A stretch of 64,000 nt of DNA, taken from positions 62,001-126,000 of the forward strand of contig SVMS01000002.1 of NCBI GenBank assembly GCA_015067255.1. The letters are read 5' to 3'. This document shows positions 6,868 through 14,993 of this stretch, in pieces; position 1 is the first letter of the stretch; each line of letters opens with the position of its first letter. This stretch comes from Oscillospiraceae bacterium. GTDB taxonomy: Bacteria > Bacillota > Clostridia > Oscillospirales > SIG519. Made by a program: the position numbers and the translations under genes. The notes under the pieces are model-generated. The model was not told the origin of the DNA. It did no database searches and saw only the letters and a list, made by a program, of their open reading frames with translations.

Positions 6868-8328
6868 TTACATTATTGTCCACACTTGGTTTTTATCAAG
6901 CTCTTTTTCCTGATTATTAAAACGAACTATTTTTCTTTCTTGTGATGTATTTGCTATTCTTTTTACATTACCTTTGGTATCGGTAAATACTCTTGTTCCC
7001 AAAGAGACCTCGAATATTTCCTTGCCGTCAATATAGCCTTTTGCGCTTTTCTTACCTATATTGACTGTATATTCGCTATCCTTGAAAAACTGTGTATAAG
7101 TGCTTTCAAAGCCGCTGTCAAAGCAACCGAAATATATTTCATCTCTGTAAAGATGAACTCCGTAAAGCCTTGAAATAAATTCAAGCACCGCAAGTATACA
7201 AGGGCCGTAATCCCCTTTTCCTTCGCCGAGAGAGGATACTCCTGTATAAGGGTCAAACTGTTGCGTAAACACTTTATTTTTAGCAACTGTTTTAAGGAAA
7301 ATCTGTGCAAGTCTTGTTATTTCGTTATATCTTCCGTAATTTTCAAGAGCTCTGATTGAACGCTGATATGTCAAAGACTGGGGCTGACCGCTCCAGTTAT
7401 TAAAGTCTGCGCCGTTATAATATGGATTATTTCTTGCTATAGATACTAAAGGAATGGGGGTCCAGAATTCATCGGGATTAAGGAGATGCCTTTCTATAAA
7501 TTCATCTGCCATATCGGGATAAAAGCACCCGTTATACATTACCTTTATATTGCCTTGATACAGAACATCCATAAATTTATTTGAATTATCTCTGTCATAA
7601 AAGGCGCCTTTTTCTTTCCACCACAAATAATCTCTCATTTTGTCCTTGACTTTTTTCGCCTGTGTTGCCCAGAAAGCTTCTTTTCCGTTATTGAGAAGAT
7701 GTGATATTTCACTTAAAGTCTGTCTGCATTCATAGGAAAAGCCCATAAAATCCATTGACTCAAAGGGCACTCTTTTAAAGCCTTCGGGGGCTTTTTCGCT
7801 TTTCCAAGCATCCGTCGCATCTTCAAATCTTGAGCAACCGTCCTCACCTGTATCCCATACGCACCAGGTTTCAAGACAGCCGTCATTGTCAGAGTCGCGG
7901 GTAGCCCACAAATGCTTATCAAAGCGCTCTATTCCCTGATAAATATATTCAAGATAATCCTTTCTTTTTTCTGAAAGATAGTACATATTCAGGGCGTGAT
8001 GTGCAAGATAAAAGCCTTGATAATGAGAAAACCAAGGGTCAAATTCACCGTCTTTATACACTATCATTCCGGGAATTCTTCCGTCTTCCCTTTGATAATC
8101 AAAGAAAAAAAGCTGATTATTAAGAGCTATTTCAGGATCTCTCTTTGCATACATTTCTCCGCCCATCGGCTGTGTTTCAGTCCATATATTAGGATATCCG
8201 CCGCCCTCGACAAGTACTTTTCTACCGCCGAAATCAACTATATTTTCTTTTGCTGTTTTTTCTGCAAGCTCAAATAATTCTTTAAGCTCTGTATTTTCAG
8301 TATCGAATTTTACAAATGCTTTTATCAT
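6868..8328 (-). CDS. (alpha/alpha)6-barrel glycoside hydrolase (GH63/GH37/MGH-like)
   Basis: 486 residues, no signal peptide, so cytoplasmic. The sequence has the pattern of six-hairpin glycosidases of the trehalase/GH63/mannosylglycerate-hydrolase clan: WSHYQGFYLAHH near residue 100, RDSDNDGCLETWCVWDTGEDG near 140-160 with acidic residues at the usual catalytic position, then MGFSYECRQTLSEISH, EFWTPIPLVSIARNNP, FNNWSGQPQSLTYQRSIRAL and a C-terminal beta region. The catalytic acid/base pair is probably an Asp in the DNDG or DTGEDG stretch and a Glu late in the domain, but I cannot assign them firmly. Last gene on the left side of the carbohydrate locus, so it likely cleaves imported oligosaccharides. 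Family assignment at clan level is secure; substrate is not. Confidence 0.7.
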   Translation of the reverse strand: MIKAFVKFDTENTELKELFELAEKTAKENIVDFGGRKVLVEGGGYPNIWTETQPMGGEMYAKRDPEIALNNQLFFFDYQREDGRIPGMIVYKDGEFDPWFSHYQGFYLAHHALNMYYLSEKRKDYLEYIYQGIERFDKHLWATRDSDNDGCLETWCVWDTGEDGCSRFEDATDAWKSEKAPEGFKRVPFESMDFMGFSYECRQTLSEISHLLNNGKEAFWATQAKKVKDKMRDYLWWKEKGAFYDRDNSNKFMDVLYQGNIKVMYNGCFYPDMADEFIERHLLNPDEFWTPIPLVSIARNNPYYNGADFNNWSGQPQSLTYQRSIRALENYGRYNEITRLAQIFLKTVAKNKVFTQQFDPYTGVSSLGEGKGDYGPCILAVLEFISRLYGVHLYRDEIYFGCFDSGFESTYTQFFKDSEYTVNIGKKSAKGYIDGKEIFEVSLGTRVFTDTKGNVKRIANTSQERKIVRFNNQEKELDKNQVWTIM

Positions 8329-8348
8329 AGTTTCACCTGTTTTAAAAG

Positions 8349-8376
8349 AATCGGGTAACCTTTCGGCTACCCGATT
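8349..8376 (-). terminator. Terminator of the 8390-9733 surface protein gene
   Basis: AATCGGGTA (8349-8357) pairs with TACCCGATT (8368-8376), extended by CC/GG, around a TTTC loop. It lies just after the stop of the surface-protein gene and before the glycosidase start, so the glycosidase needs read-through or its own promoter. Confidence 0.65.
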
Positions 8377-8389
8377 TGATTAAATTAAA

Positions 8390-9733
8390 TTATTTTGTTG
8401 CCTTTTTTCTTAAAATTACAACTGCTGATAATGCTGTCATAACAATAAGTGCAACGTATACAAACATATTGTCAGAGGTCTCCGGTACTTTTTCAGGCTT
8501 AGTTGTTGTTGAACCACCGGTTGTCTCTACATCTGTATACTCAACGTATTTTTCTAAAACTTGGGTTGAGTCATTCCAAATTGTATTGTTTTTATCATAT
8601 ACAAATATGATTACGTCGCCCTTTTCAACACTGACGTTTTCAGCGGATAATATTTTTCCGTTTACTCCTGAATTATCGTAATCTACAAGTGTTTTTTCGA
8701 TAAGAACGTTTTCATCGGAAATAGCATTTTTATAAACAGTAACATTTATACCATCTGCTGAATCAACAATAGGATTGCTTGTTGCACGATAGTCTGTAGG
8801 ATACTTTAAATTAGCAACTACTTTAACTGTTCCTTTTGAAGGAGCTACAAAATAATCACCTATCATAATATCGTAAGTAGGCATTACTATATTTCCTATA
8901 CCTTCCCAGATAGTTGCCCAAGCATTGTCGCCTGTTGCTACTGCTGAAGGAAGAACGTATCTCAAATCAGTTGCGTGTTTTTCAAGAGGTAATATATTGT
9001 TGGTAGGTCCTACATAGAAGGGCTTCCAAAGAGCTACTGCTGTTGCATCATCAGCAATATTGAAGAACTGATCAAATTTCTGTCCTTTTTCTGCCTGTAA
9101 ATTGCTAAGGTCGGGTGCAGGGAATTCAGCCTGATCAAGAGCAGCCGCCTGAAGAATCATATCTAATTTTTCCATAACAAGATAGTCACTATAAGTAGTG
9201 CCGTTTTTGTTAAAGAAGAAATAAACATTTTCGTCTTTAGCTAATTCAACAACTTTTGTAAAGCTATCTGTTTCCTTAGTAAAGCTAATCTCTGTTATAA
9301 GTGTTAAATCCTTATCGAAAACCTTTAAAATTACACCGTCAGAAGAAGCGTCACCAACATAAGTAGGCACAGCACCTGCAAGGTCTATTTTATAGGAAGC
9401 TTCTACAGGAGCTGTAAACTTAAAGCCTATATCTGCTGTTGAACCTGTTCCTACTATTTTATTTTGACCTGGATGGAAATAAAGGTTTGCATAAGCATCT
9501 TCGCCTGTAGCTCCGGGAATTCTTGCATAATAGTCTGTACCCATCGGTGCTGCAGCGATATTGTTAAGTGCATAATCGCTGTTGGTTATATATACAGTTG
9601 ACCATTCGGGAGCCTGAGGAGGATTTACATATGCTGTATAAACCTTTGCATCACTAAGCTCAGCCGCAAATGCGGGAACCATTAAAGCAAATATCATTAA
9701 GATAGCAAGGGTAAGAGCAAATATCTTTTTCAT
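8390..9733 (-). CDS. Secreted, membrane-anchored surface protein with two beta-sandwich modules
   Basis: 447 residues from ATG 9733 (AAAGGAGAA site 6 nt upstream; an upstream in-frame TTG would place this site inside the coding region). Signal peptide 1-24 ending PAFA. Two ~180-residue modules follow; the first has the marks DIGFKFTAPVEASYKIDLAG, SSDGVILKVF and VYFFFNKNGTTYSDY that recur four times in the 1296-residue protein at 11083-14973. The C-terminus is Thr/Gly-rich, then PETSDN, a TM helix and RKKATK, resembling a degenerate sortase signal. Likely a carbohydrate-binding cell-surface protein of the locus; binding is inferred from context only. Confidence 0.7.
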   Translation of the reverse strand: MKKIFALTLAILMIFALMVPAFAAELSDAKVYTAYVNPPQAPEWSTVYITNSDYALNNIAAAPMGTDYYARIPGATGEDAYANLYFHPGQNKIVGTGSTADIGFKFTAPVEASYKIDLAGAVPTYVGDASSDGVILKVFDKDLTLITEISFTKETDSFTKVVELAKDENVYFFFNKNGTTYSDYLVMEKLDMILQAAALDQAEFPAPDLSNLQAEKGQKFDQFFNIADDATAVALWKPFYVGPTNNILPLEKHATDLRYVLPSAVATGDNAWATIWEGIGNIVMPTYDIMIGDYFVAPSKGTVKVVANLKYPTDYRATSNPIVDSADGINVTVYKNAISDENVLIEKTLVDYDNSGVNGKILSAENVSVEKGDVIIFVYDKNNTIWNDSTQVLEKYVEYTDVETTGGSTTTKPEKVPETSDNMFVYVALIVMTALSAVVILRKKATK

Positions 9734-9769
9734 AAAAATTCTCCTTTGCAATTAATTTTAATTATGCTT

Positions 9770-9803
9770 TGTCGAGAAAGCGTAAAATTACACTTTCTCG
9801 ACA
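9770..9803 (-). terminator. Terminator of the 9815-10963 gene
   Basis: A perfect 11-bp stem TGTCGAGAAAG (9770-9780 with 9793-9803), extended inside by GTAA/TTAC, lies in the 81-bp gap after the stop of the upstream gene on the minus strand. Confidence 0.65.
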
Positions 9804-9814
9804 TATAATATTAA

Positions 9815-10963
9815 TTATTCTACGTTGTTTTTCTTTTTAATAACAAGAAAATAAACAAGAACTGCCGCTAATGCAAGAACTACAACTGCTAAAACAACTA
9901 TAAGAACGATAACAAGAGCATTTGAAGATGAGCCTGCGTCGTTGCTTGTTCCAGCGTCTGCAGCATACTTTGTAACTATCTTCATAGAGTTGATAGGTGT
10001 ACCTGAATTAAATACTGTTACCAGCATTTTATCAGTAATAACTGTATCGTTATCAGTTACTTCTTTTGTTGTTTCGCTGTCTTTAACTGTTATTGTATAG
10101 CCTGATTTAATTACGAAGCTCTCCATAAAATCTTTATAAGTAAGCTTCTTTTCAAGAGTTATAGTATTAGATTCTTCATCAACTTTAACATCCTGATATT
10201 TAGGTGTTAAATAGAAGCTGTTATCTGTATCAATGATTATATCGCCTTCGCCGGAAGGAGTTGAGCTTGTTGTATCGTTGTTGGGAGTTGAAGGAGTAGT
10301 ATCGTTGTTGGGAGTTGAAGGAGTATCTACATCTATAGAAACGTCGGGAGATGTAACTCCGCCGCCATCAACGCTTCTCCAAACTGCACGGAATTCTCTA
10401 AAACGAACAAGAGGGCTGTCTGCTACTTCAACAGGAGAGTGGAAACGGAAGAATACTTTTTCATCCTTTTTAAGATCAATAGCAAAGTTAACATTTACAT
10501 CCTGACCTGATGTCATTGTGTGAACTGCGCTATCCTGAGGCCAGATTTTATTTGAGAAGTTGCCTTTATAAATTGCAAATTCAACATCTGTACAGCCGGG
10601 AACCTCAAGAAGACATTTAACGGTAAATTCAACCTTACCGCCTTCAACAGCGGTAAACATATATCCAACGTCAGCTTCGTCAGCAGGAGCACAAGCATTT
10701 ACTTCGCCTTCCCAGATAACACCAAATTGAACTCCAGGAATTCCCCATTCAGCAGAGGATTTTTTAACTAAGTCGATTTTAAGAGTATTGTCAGCATCTT
10801 TGATATAGAAGCCTTGCCACATACCTCTTGTTTCATCGTTAACCCATTCGGGTGTCCACATAGGAACATAAACGCCGTTATTAACATTTACTGCCAAGGC
10901 AGATAGAGGCAACATTAAAATTGCCAATGCAAGAATGATAGTGATAGTTAGTGCTTTTTTCAT
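9815..10963 (-). CDS. Secreted surface protein with TPSTPNNDT linker and C-terminal TM anchor
   Basis: 382 residues from ATG 10963 (AAAGGA site; a TTG six codons upstream would put that site inside the coding region). Signal peptide 1-24 (SALA). Residues ~25-195 form a beta-rich domain with several Trp (MWTPEW, RGMWQGFYI), plausibly carbohydrate binding. A tandem linker repeats TPSTPNNDT about twice, then a ~100-residue domain (FYLTPKYQDVKVD ... DNDTVITDKMLVTVFNSG) of a type common in Ruminococcaceae surface proteins, then one TM helix and KKKNNVE. No LPXTG. Flanked by strong hairpins on both sides, so it may be independently transcribed. Function unknown; surface glycan capture is inference. 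Confidence 0.65.
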   Translation of the reverse strand: MKKALTITIILALAILMLPLSALAVNVNNGVYVPMWTPEWVNDETRGMWQGFYIKDADNTLKIDLVKKSSAEWGIPGVQFGVIWEGEVNACAPADEADVGYMFTAVEGGKVEFTVKCLLEVPGCTDVEFAIYKGNFSNKIWPQDSAVHTMTSGQDVNVNFAIDLKKDEKVFFRFHSPVEVADSPLVRFREFRAVWRSVDGGGVTSPDVSIDVDTPSTPNNDTTPSTPNNDTTSSTPSGEGDIIIDTDNSFYLTPKYQDVKVDEESNTITLEKKLTYKDFMESFVIKSGYTITVKDSETTKEVTDNDTVITDKMLVTVFNSGTPINSMKIVTKYAADAGTSNDAGSSSNALVIVLIVVLAVVVLALAAVLVYFLVIKKKNNVE

Positions 10964-11036
10964 TAGAGTAAATCCTTTCAAAAAATTTTATCATCGCAAG
11001 CAAAATGCTTGTAATAATTAAAACAATCTGATTTCA

Positions 11037-11073
11037 GTATCGAAATAATGGCAAAGCGCCATTATTTCGATAC
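11037..11073 (-). terminator. Strong terminator of the six-gene propeller operon
   Basis: A perfect 16-bp stem GTATCGAAATAATGGC (11037-11052 with 11058-11073) with a 5-nt loop, located 10 nt past the stop of the 11083-14973 gene. It separates the operon from the two surface-protein genes. Confidence 0.8.
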
Positions 11074-11082
11074 TTTTATTTA

Positions 11083-14000
11083 TTAATCAAAATTTATAAC
11101 TCTGTAAACAAGATTTGCTTCATCCCAAAGGCTTGTAGAATGGAAAGGAGCATCGATGTAATAGAGATATACTGTATCGCCGCAAACAAATGAGGGGTTA
11201 TCGCCTGTACCTACAAGTGTAGGATATTGCTGTCCTCTTACAGATGCGTCAATTGTATAATTTCTTGTAAAGAAGTTTGTGGGATCGTCGGAGATATTCA
11301 TTATGATATCGCCGTCATTAGTATTGTAAAGAGGTGATGAGCAACGAGCAAGAATATACTTGTCGATAGACTCATTGTAAATGATGCTCAAGTGGTTTGC
11401 AGCACAGCTTTCATCAACTATTGATGAAGACTTACCTGCTAAGCCGGGCTCTGAGAAGCTTCCGTTATAGAACTTAGTGAATAGACCTTCGTTCTTTCCG
11501 CCGCGAACATTTTCAGCTGCGTAGATAACGTCTTCTAAAGAAGCCTTTGCAACTGCAAGAGACATCTTGTACTCTTCAGCATAATCGGTAAAGTAAACGT
11601 AAACTTCGCCGTCTTTTACTATAAATGCGCCTGTTCCGATATCACGGGATGCTGTTCCGAATTCAGAGTGAGGCTTAATTCCGTAGTAGGGATCGATTGA
11701 TTCGCACTCATGGCTGATTATCTCGCCTGCAAAGTACCATGTTTCTCCCATATCAGGTGAATATGCAAGAGCAAGAGTAGAAACCATACATGCAGGAGCG
11801 AAAGCAGATGTTCTGTTGCCCTCTGCATCAAAGTACTGCTCAAGGTGTACTGTTGCAAAGCACTTTGTTCCCTCGTAGTTATAAACCTTACCTATTGAAC
11901 CATAGTTATACTGTTCTTCGCCTGTTCCGTTAGGAGAGTTAACATATCCTTTGTTTTCATAAAGAAGCTCTCCAATGGGGTTTTCAAGAGTTCCCTTATA
12001 AGCTGTCATAGGAGCCATAGCACCGTACTCAACATTATTTTTAGGTGAAGAGCTCATAAATGTAAGAGTACCGTCGCTATTTTTCATAACGCTCATATGT
12101 CCGTCAGGGAAGAATGAAATTCCGTTTGATGTTGTTGCCTTTATTTCATCTCTTGTTGCTGCAACAATTTTATCTGATAATGTAAAAGCTATGGGAGAAG
12201 TATTTCCTTTAACGAAATTAATTTCGTTGAGAACAATCTTTCCGGAAGCGATGTTATCAGTTGTTATTTTAATTCCGATAATATTGCCGTCAAATCCATA
12301 AGAATCTGCAAGGTCAACAGTATAGGTTTTAGTGCCGTTTTCCAATGTTACAGAACGAACAAGTGCATTGTTATAATAATCAACATTGTCAGTTATAAAG
12401 CTAACATATGCATTTATTGCGCCTGCTGTATTAGTAATATTAAATCTTACTTTTCCTGCATTCTTGGTATCAATATTAAGAACATTTGAAATATACATAA
12501 GTCCTAATGTGCTTTCAGCACTGGGATTCAGCTTCATATGAGAGTAAGAAGTAAGGGTTCCTGTAACTATATAGTTCTTAATATCAAGAAGATCAAGAAT
12601 TGTTATTTTATCATCAAAGTTATTATCAACATTTACAAACAACTCTGATTTAACAAGAGCTTTACCTAAAAGATGATTGCGAAGTACGATAACGTCTAAA
12701 ACATTTACAATTCCGTCACCGTCTGCGTCTCCGGGAACTTCGGAAACTTTCTCTTCGGGAGCTTCCTCATCTTGTCCGGGATATTTAACATCAACGCTTG
12801 TCATTGTAAAGTTTGTAAGCACTGTGTACTCAGAATAATAATGTCCGTACTTATTAAAGAGAATGTAAAGGTCTTCTCCCTGCTCAAGAGATACATATTC
12901 TTCTGTTGTAACAGGATCGGTAGTAAGAATATCAAATCTCTTTATAATCTCAGAGCTGCTGTTCATAAGAACAAGAGTTACACCGTCTGAGCTGGGATAT
13001 GTTGCATTGTAGCCTGTAAGGTCAAAACGGTAATCACTTGTTTCAGGAGCTGTAAACTTAATTCCCAAATCATAATCAGCGGCAGGCGCTACTATTCTGT
13101 TAGCATCTCCTGCATTGAGATATGTATTACCGTAAATGTTATCACCTGTTGCTACGTCTGTAGGAATCCAATAATAAATCATTCCATTGTTAAGACGCAT
13201 CTCAAGGTTTCCTGCTGCGGATACATTGTAATTAGTGTTGGGTACATAAACAGGTGTGCAGTTTGCAGAATCATTGGTAAGGGTGTAAACATCCTTTTCT
13301 GTAACCTGAGGAATTGCTACCATTTCAGTAACAGAAAGATTTACAACCTCACATCTGTCATGCCAATTGTTTGCGTTTTGGTTAAAGAGCAAGTAAATTT
13401 TCTCGCCCTCTTCAAGAAGAACATATTTTTCATATGTTTCTGCTTGCAGATAAACTGTATACGCTTTTTGTCCTATTACTTCAGCATTGTTATTCAAAAC
13501 CTTGAAAATAAAGCCGTCTGCACCTGCTTGATTGGGATTGCTTGCATCTGCATTGTAATAGCCTGTGTAGTTTATTTTATAGTAAGCCTTTGCGGGAGCT
13601 GTAAATTCAAAGCCGATGTCGTTTGTTGCTGATGTGGGAGCAAATCTTGTGGGATCGCCTTCGTTTATATATGTAAAAGCGTCACCACCGGGAATACAAG
13701 CTTGATAGTATTCGTTCAACACCAAATCAGCTACGCCGGAAGCTGTGTAGTTGGAATGAGGAATATAAACGCCTTTGAAATTGGGCTTGCCCCAGAAACC
13801 TGTATAAACAGTTCCTTCTTTATAATCATCAGCGCTTAGATTTATTTCCTCTACCATTTCGTTAACAGAAAGGTCTGTTATCCAACAGCTGTCAAACCAG
13901 TTCTGTCCGTTTTGGTTAAATACCAAATAAATCTTTTCGCCTGCTTTAAGCTCAACATATTTTTCGTATGTTTCTGTTTGCTGATATGCGGTATAAGCTT

Positions 14001-14973
14001 TTTGTCCTATCATTTCAGCGTTGCTGTTCAAAACCTTGAACACAAAGCCGTCAGCGCCCTGATTGTATGCATTGTAATAGCCTGTATATTTTACTTTATA
14101 AATTCCTTCAGCAGGAGCTGTAAATTCAAAACCGATATCGTTTGATGCTGATGTTGCAGAATATCTGTTAGTATCTCCTGCATTAACATACATATGAGCA
14201 TCTCCGCCCGGGATTCTTGCATAATAATCTGCACCGTATTCCAAATCAGCTACGCCAGAAACTGTATAATTAGCGTGAGGAATATAAATGCCTCTGTAAT
14301 TAGCAGCGCCCCATAAAGCTTTATATGAGTTGCTTTCTACATATTGGCTCTCGTCTACAACTACTTCTTCAACCTGCTCAAAAATACTGAGTTTTTCAAG
14401 TCCTAACAAGTCGCAGGAATTATTCCATCTGCAGTTTACCATAACATAGATTTCTTCGCCTGCTTTAAGAGCTACTGTCTTTGAAAGTGAAGCGCCTTTT
14501 TCTGTTACATCAACAGAAGCTATCTGCTGCATATTAGAGTCAGCAACATAAACTATCATACCGTCACTGCCATCTGTATAAAGGTTTTTACCTTTAAAAT
14601 CCACTCTGTAAAGAGCTGTTTTAGGAGCAGTGAAACAAAATCCCATATCTGTTGTTCCACCGGGCTGTATTTGCCTGTTGGGATCCCCTGCATTTACATA
14701 CATAGCTGCATAATAATTGGGATCTTCTACTCCGTTTGCAAATGCAGGAGTACGCATCCAGTAGTCCACTATCTCGTGGGTTGAAACATTTGCAACGTTT
14801 CTTGCTGAATTATTAGTCATATAGACCGGAGTCCAGTTAGGATAATAAAACAGCGCTTTGTACTCTGTTGCATCAACATAAGCAGTTTCTGCTGACGCTG
14901 TTGTCGGAACGATACCGACAAAAAGAGTTGCCAAAAGGGAAAGGGTTAATGCGCATGCCAGAATTTTTTTCAT
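11083..14973 (-). CDS. Secreted 1296-residue protein: four beta-sandwich modules, dockerin I, Asp-box beta-propeller
   Basis: Signal peptide 1-28 (TTASA). Four ~170-residue modules start near residues 30, 204, 373 and 551; modules 2 and 3 are close duplicates (GADGFxFKVLNxNAE, IGQKAYTxY). A type I dockerin follows at ~746-805: first repeat GDADGDGIVNVLDV, second NVDNNFDDKITILDLLDI, each with Ca-binding Asp/Asn spacing. Residues ~811-925 form the small beta domain and ~928-1296 the propeller shared with the next four operon genes (SPDMGETWYF Asp box, RDIGTG, QQYPTLVG). An internal dockerin is unusual, as most are terminal. It is the extracellular member of a paralog set and probably docks into a cellulosome-like or cell-surface complex via a cohesin not in this window. 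Catalysis is unproven. Confidence 0.8.
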   Translation of the reverse strand: MKKILACALTLSLLATLFVGIVPTTASAETAYVDATEYKALFYYPNWTPVYMTNNSARNVANVSTHEIVDYWMRTPAFANGVEDPNYYAAMYVNAGDPNRQIQPGGTTDMGFCFTAPKTALYRVDFKGKNLYTDGSDGMIVYVADSNMQQIASVDVTEKGASLSKTVALKAGEEIYVMVNCRWNNSCDLLGLEKLSIFEQVEEVVVDESQYVESNSYKALWGAANYRGIYIPHANYTVSGVADLEYGADYYARIPGGDAHMYVNAGDTNRYSATSASNDIGFEFTAPAEGIYKVKYTGYYNAYNQGADGFVFKVLNSNAEMIGQKAYTAYQQTETYEKYVELKAGEKIYLVFNQNGQNWFDSCWITDLSVNEMVEEINLSADDYKEGTVYTGFWGKPNFKGVYIPHSNYTASGVADLVLNEYYQACIPGGDAFTYINEGDPTRFAPTSATNDIGFEFTAPAKAYYKINYTGYYNADASNPNQAGADGFIFKVLNNNAEVIGQKAYTVYLQAETYEKYVLLEEGEKIYLLFNQNANNWHDRCEVVNLSVTEMVAIPQVTEKDVYTLTNDSANCTPVYVPNTNYNVSAAGNLEMRLNNGMIYYWIPTDVATGDNIYGNTYLNAGDANRIVAPAADYDLGIKFTAPETSDYRFDLTGYNATYPSSDGVTLVLMNSSSEIIKRFDILTTDPVTTEEYVSLEQGEDLYILFNKYGHYYSEYTVLTNFTMTSVDVKYPGQDEEAPEEKVSEVPGDADGDGIVNVLDVIVLRNHLLGKALVKSELFVNVDNNFDDKITILDLLDIKNYIVTGTLTSYSHMKLNPSAESTLGLMYISNVLNIDTKNAGKVRFNITNTAGAINAYVSFITDNVDYYNNALVRSVTLENGTKTYTVDLADSYGFDGNIIGIKITTDNIASGKIVLNEINFVKGNTSPIAFTLSDKIVAATRDEIKATTSNGISFFPDGHMSVMKNSDGTLTFMSSSPKNNVEYGAMAPMTAYKGTLENPIGELLYENKGYVNSPNGTGEEQYNYGSIGKVYNYEGTKCFATVHLEQYFDAEGNRTSAFAPACMVSTLALAYSPDMGETWYFAGEIISHECESIDPYYGIKPHSEFGTASRDIGTGAFIVKDGEVYVYFTDYAEEYKMSLAVAKASLEDVIYAAENVRGGKNEGLFTKFYNGSFSEPGLAGKSSSIVDESCAANHLSIIYNESIDKYILARCSSPLYNTNDGDIIMNISDDPTNFFTRNYTIDASVRGQQYPTLVGTGDNPSFVCGDTVYLYYIDAPFHSTSLWDEANLVYRVINFD

Positions 14974-14993
14974 TTTTTCTCCTTCTTTCTATT

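Noticed and set aside
6468-6945. Small frames through hairpin array 2 (both strands) as genes
   Set aside because: They are products of the repeat text with no ribosome site, and one overlaps the glycosidase 3' end.
8390-8470. True LPXTG sortase signal in the 8390-9733 protein
   Set aside because: The motif reads PETSDN, lacks the Gly and the leading Leu; only a degenerate resemblance remains.
10260-10330. Minisatellite or mobile element in the TPSTPNNDT linker
   Set aside because: It is only a two-copy in-frame linker repeat (about 27-30 bp), common in surface proteins.
12772-14145. Plus-strand frames inside the 1296-residue protein gene
   Set aside because: They are shadow frames arising from the repeated modules; no initiation signals.
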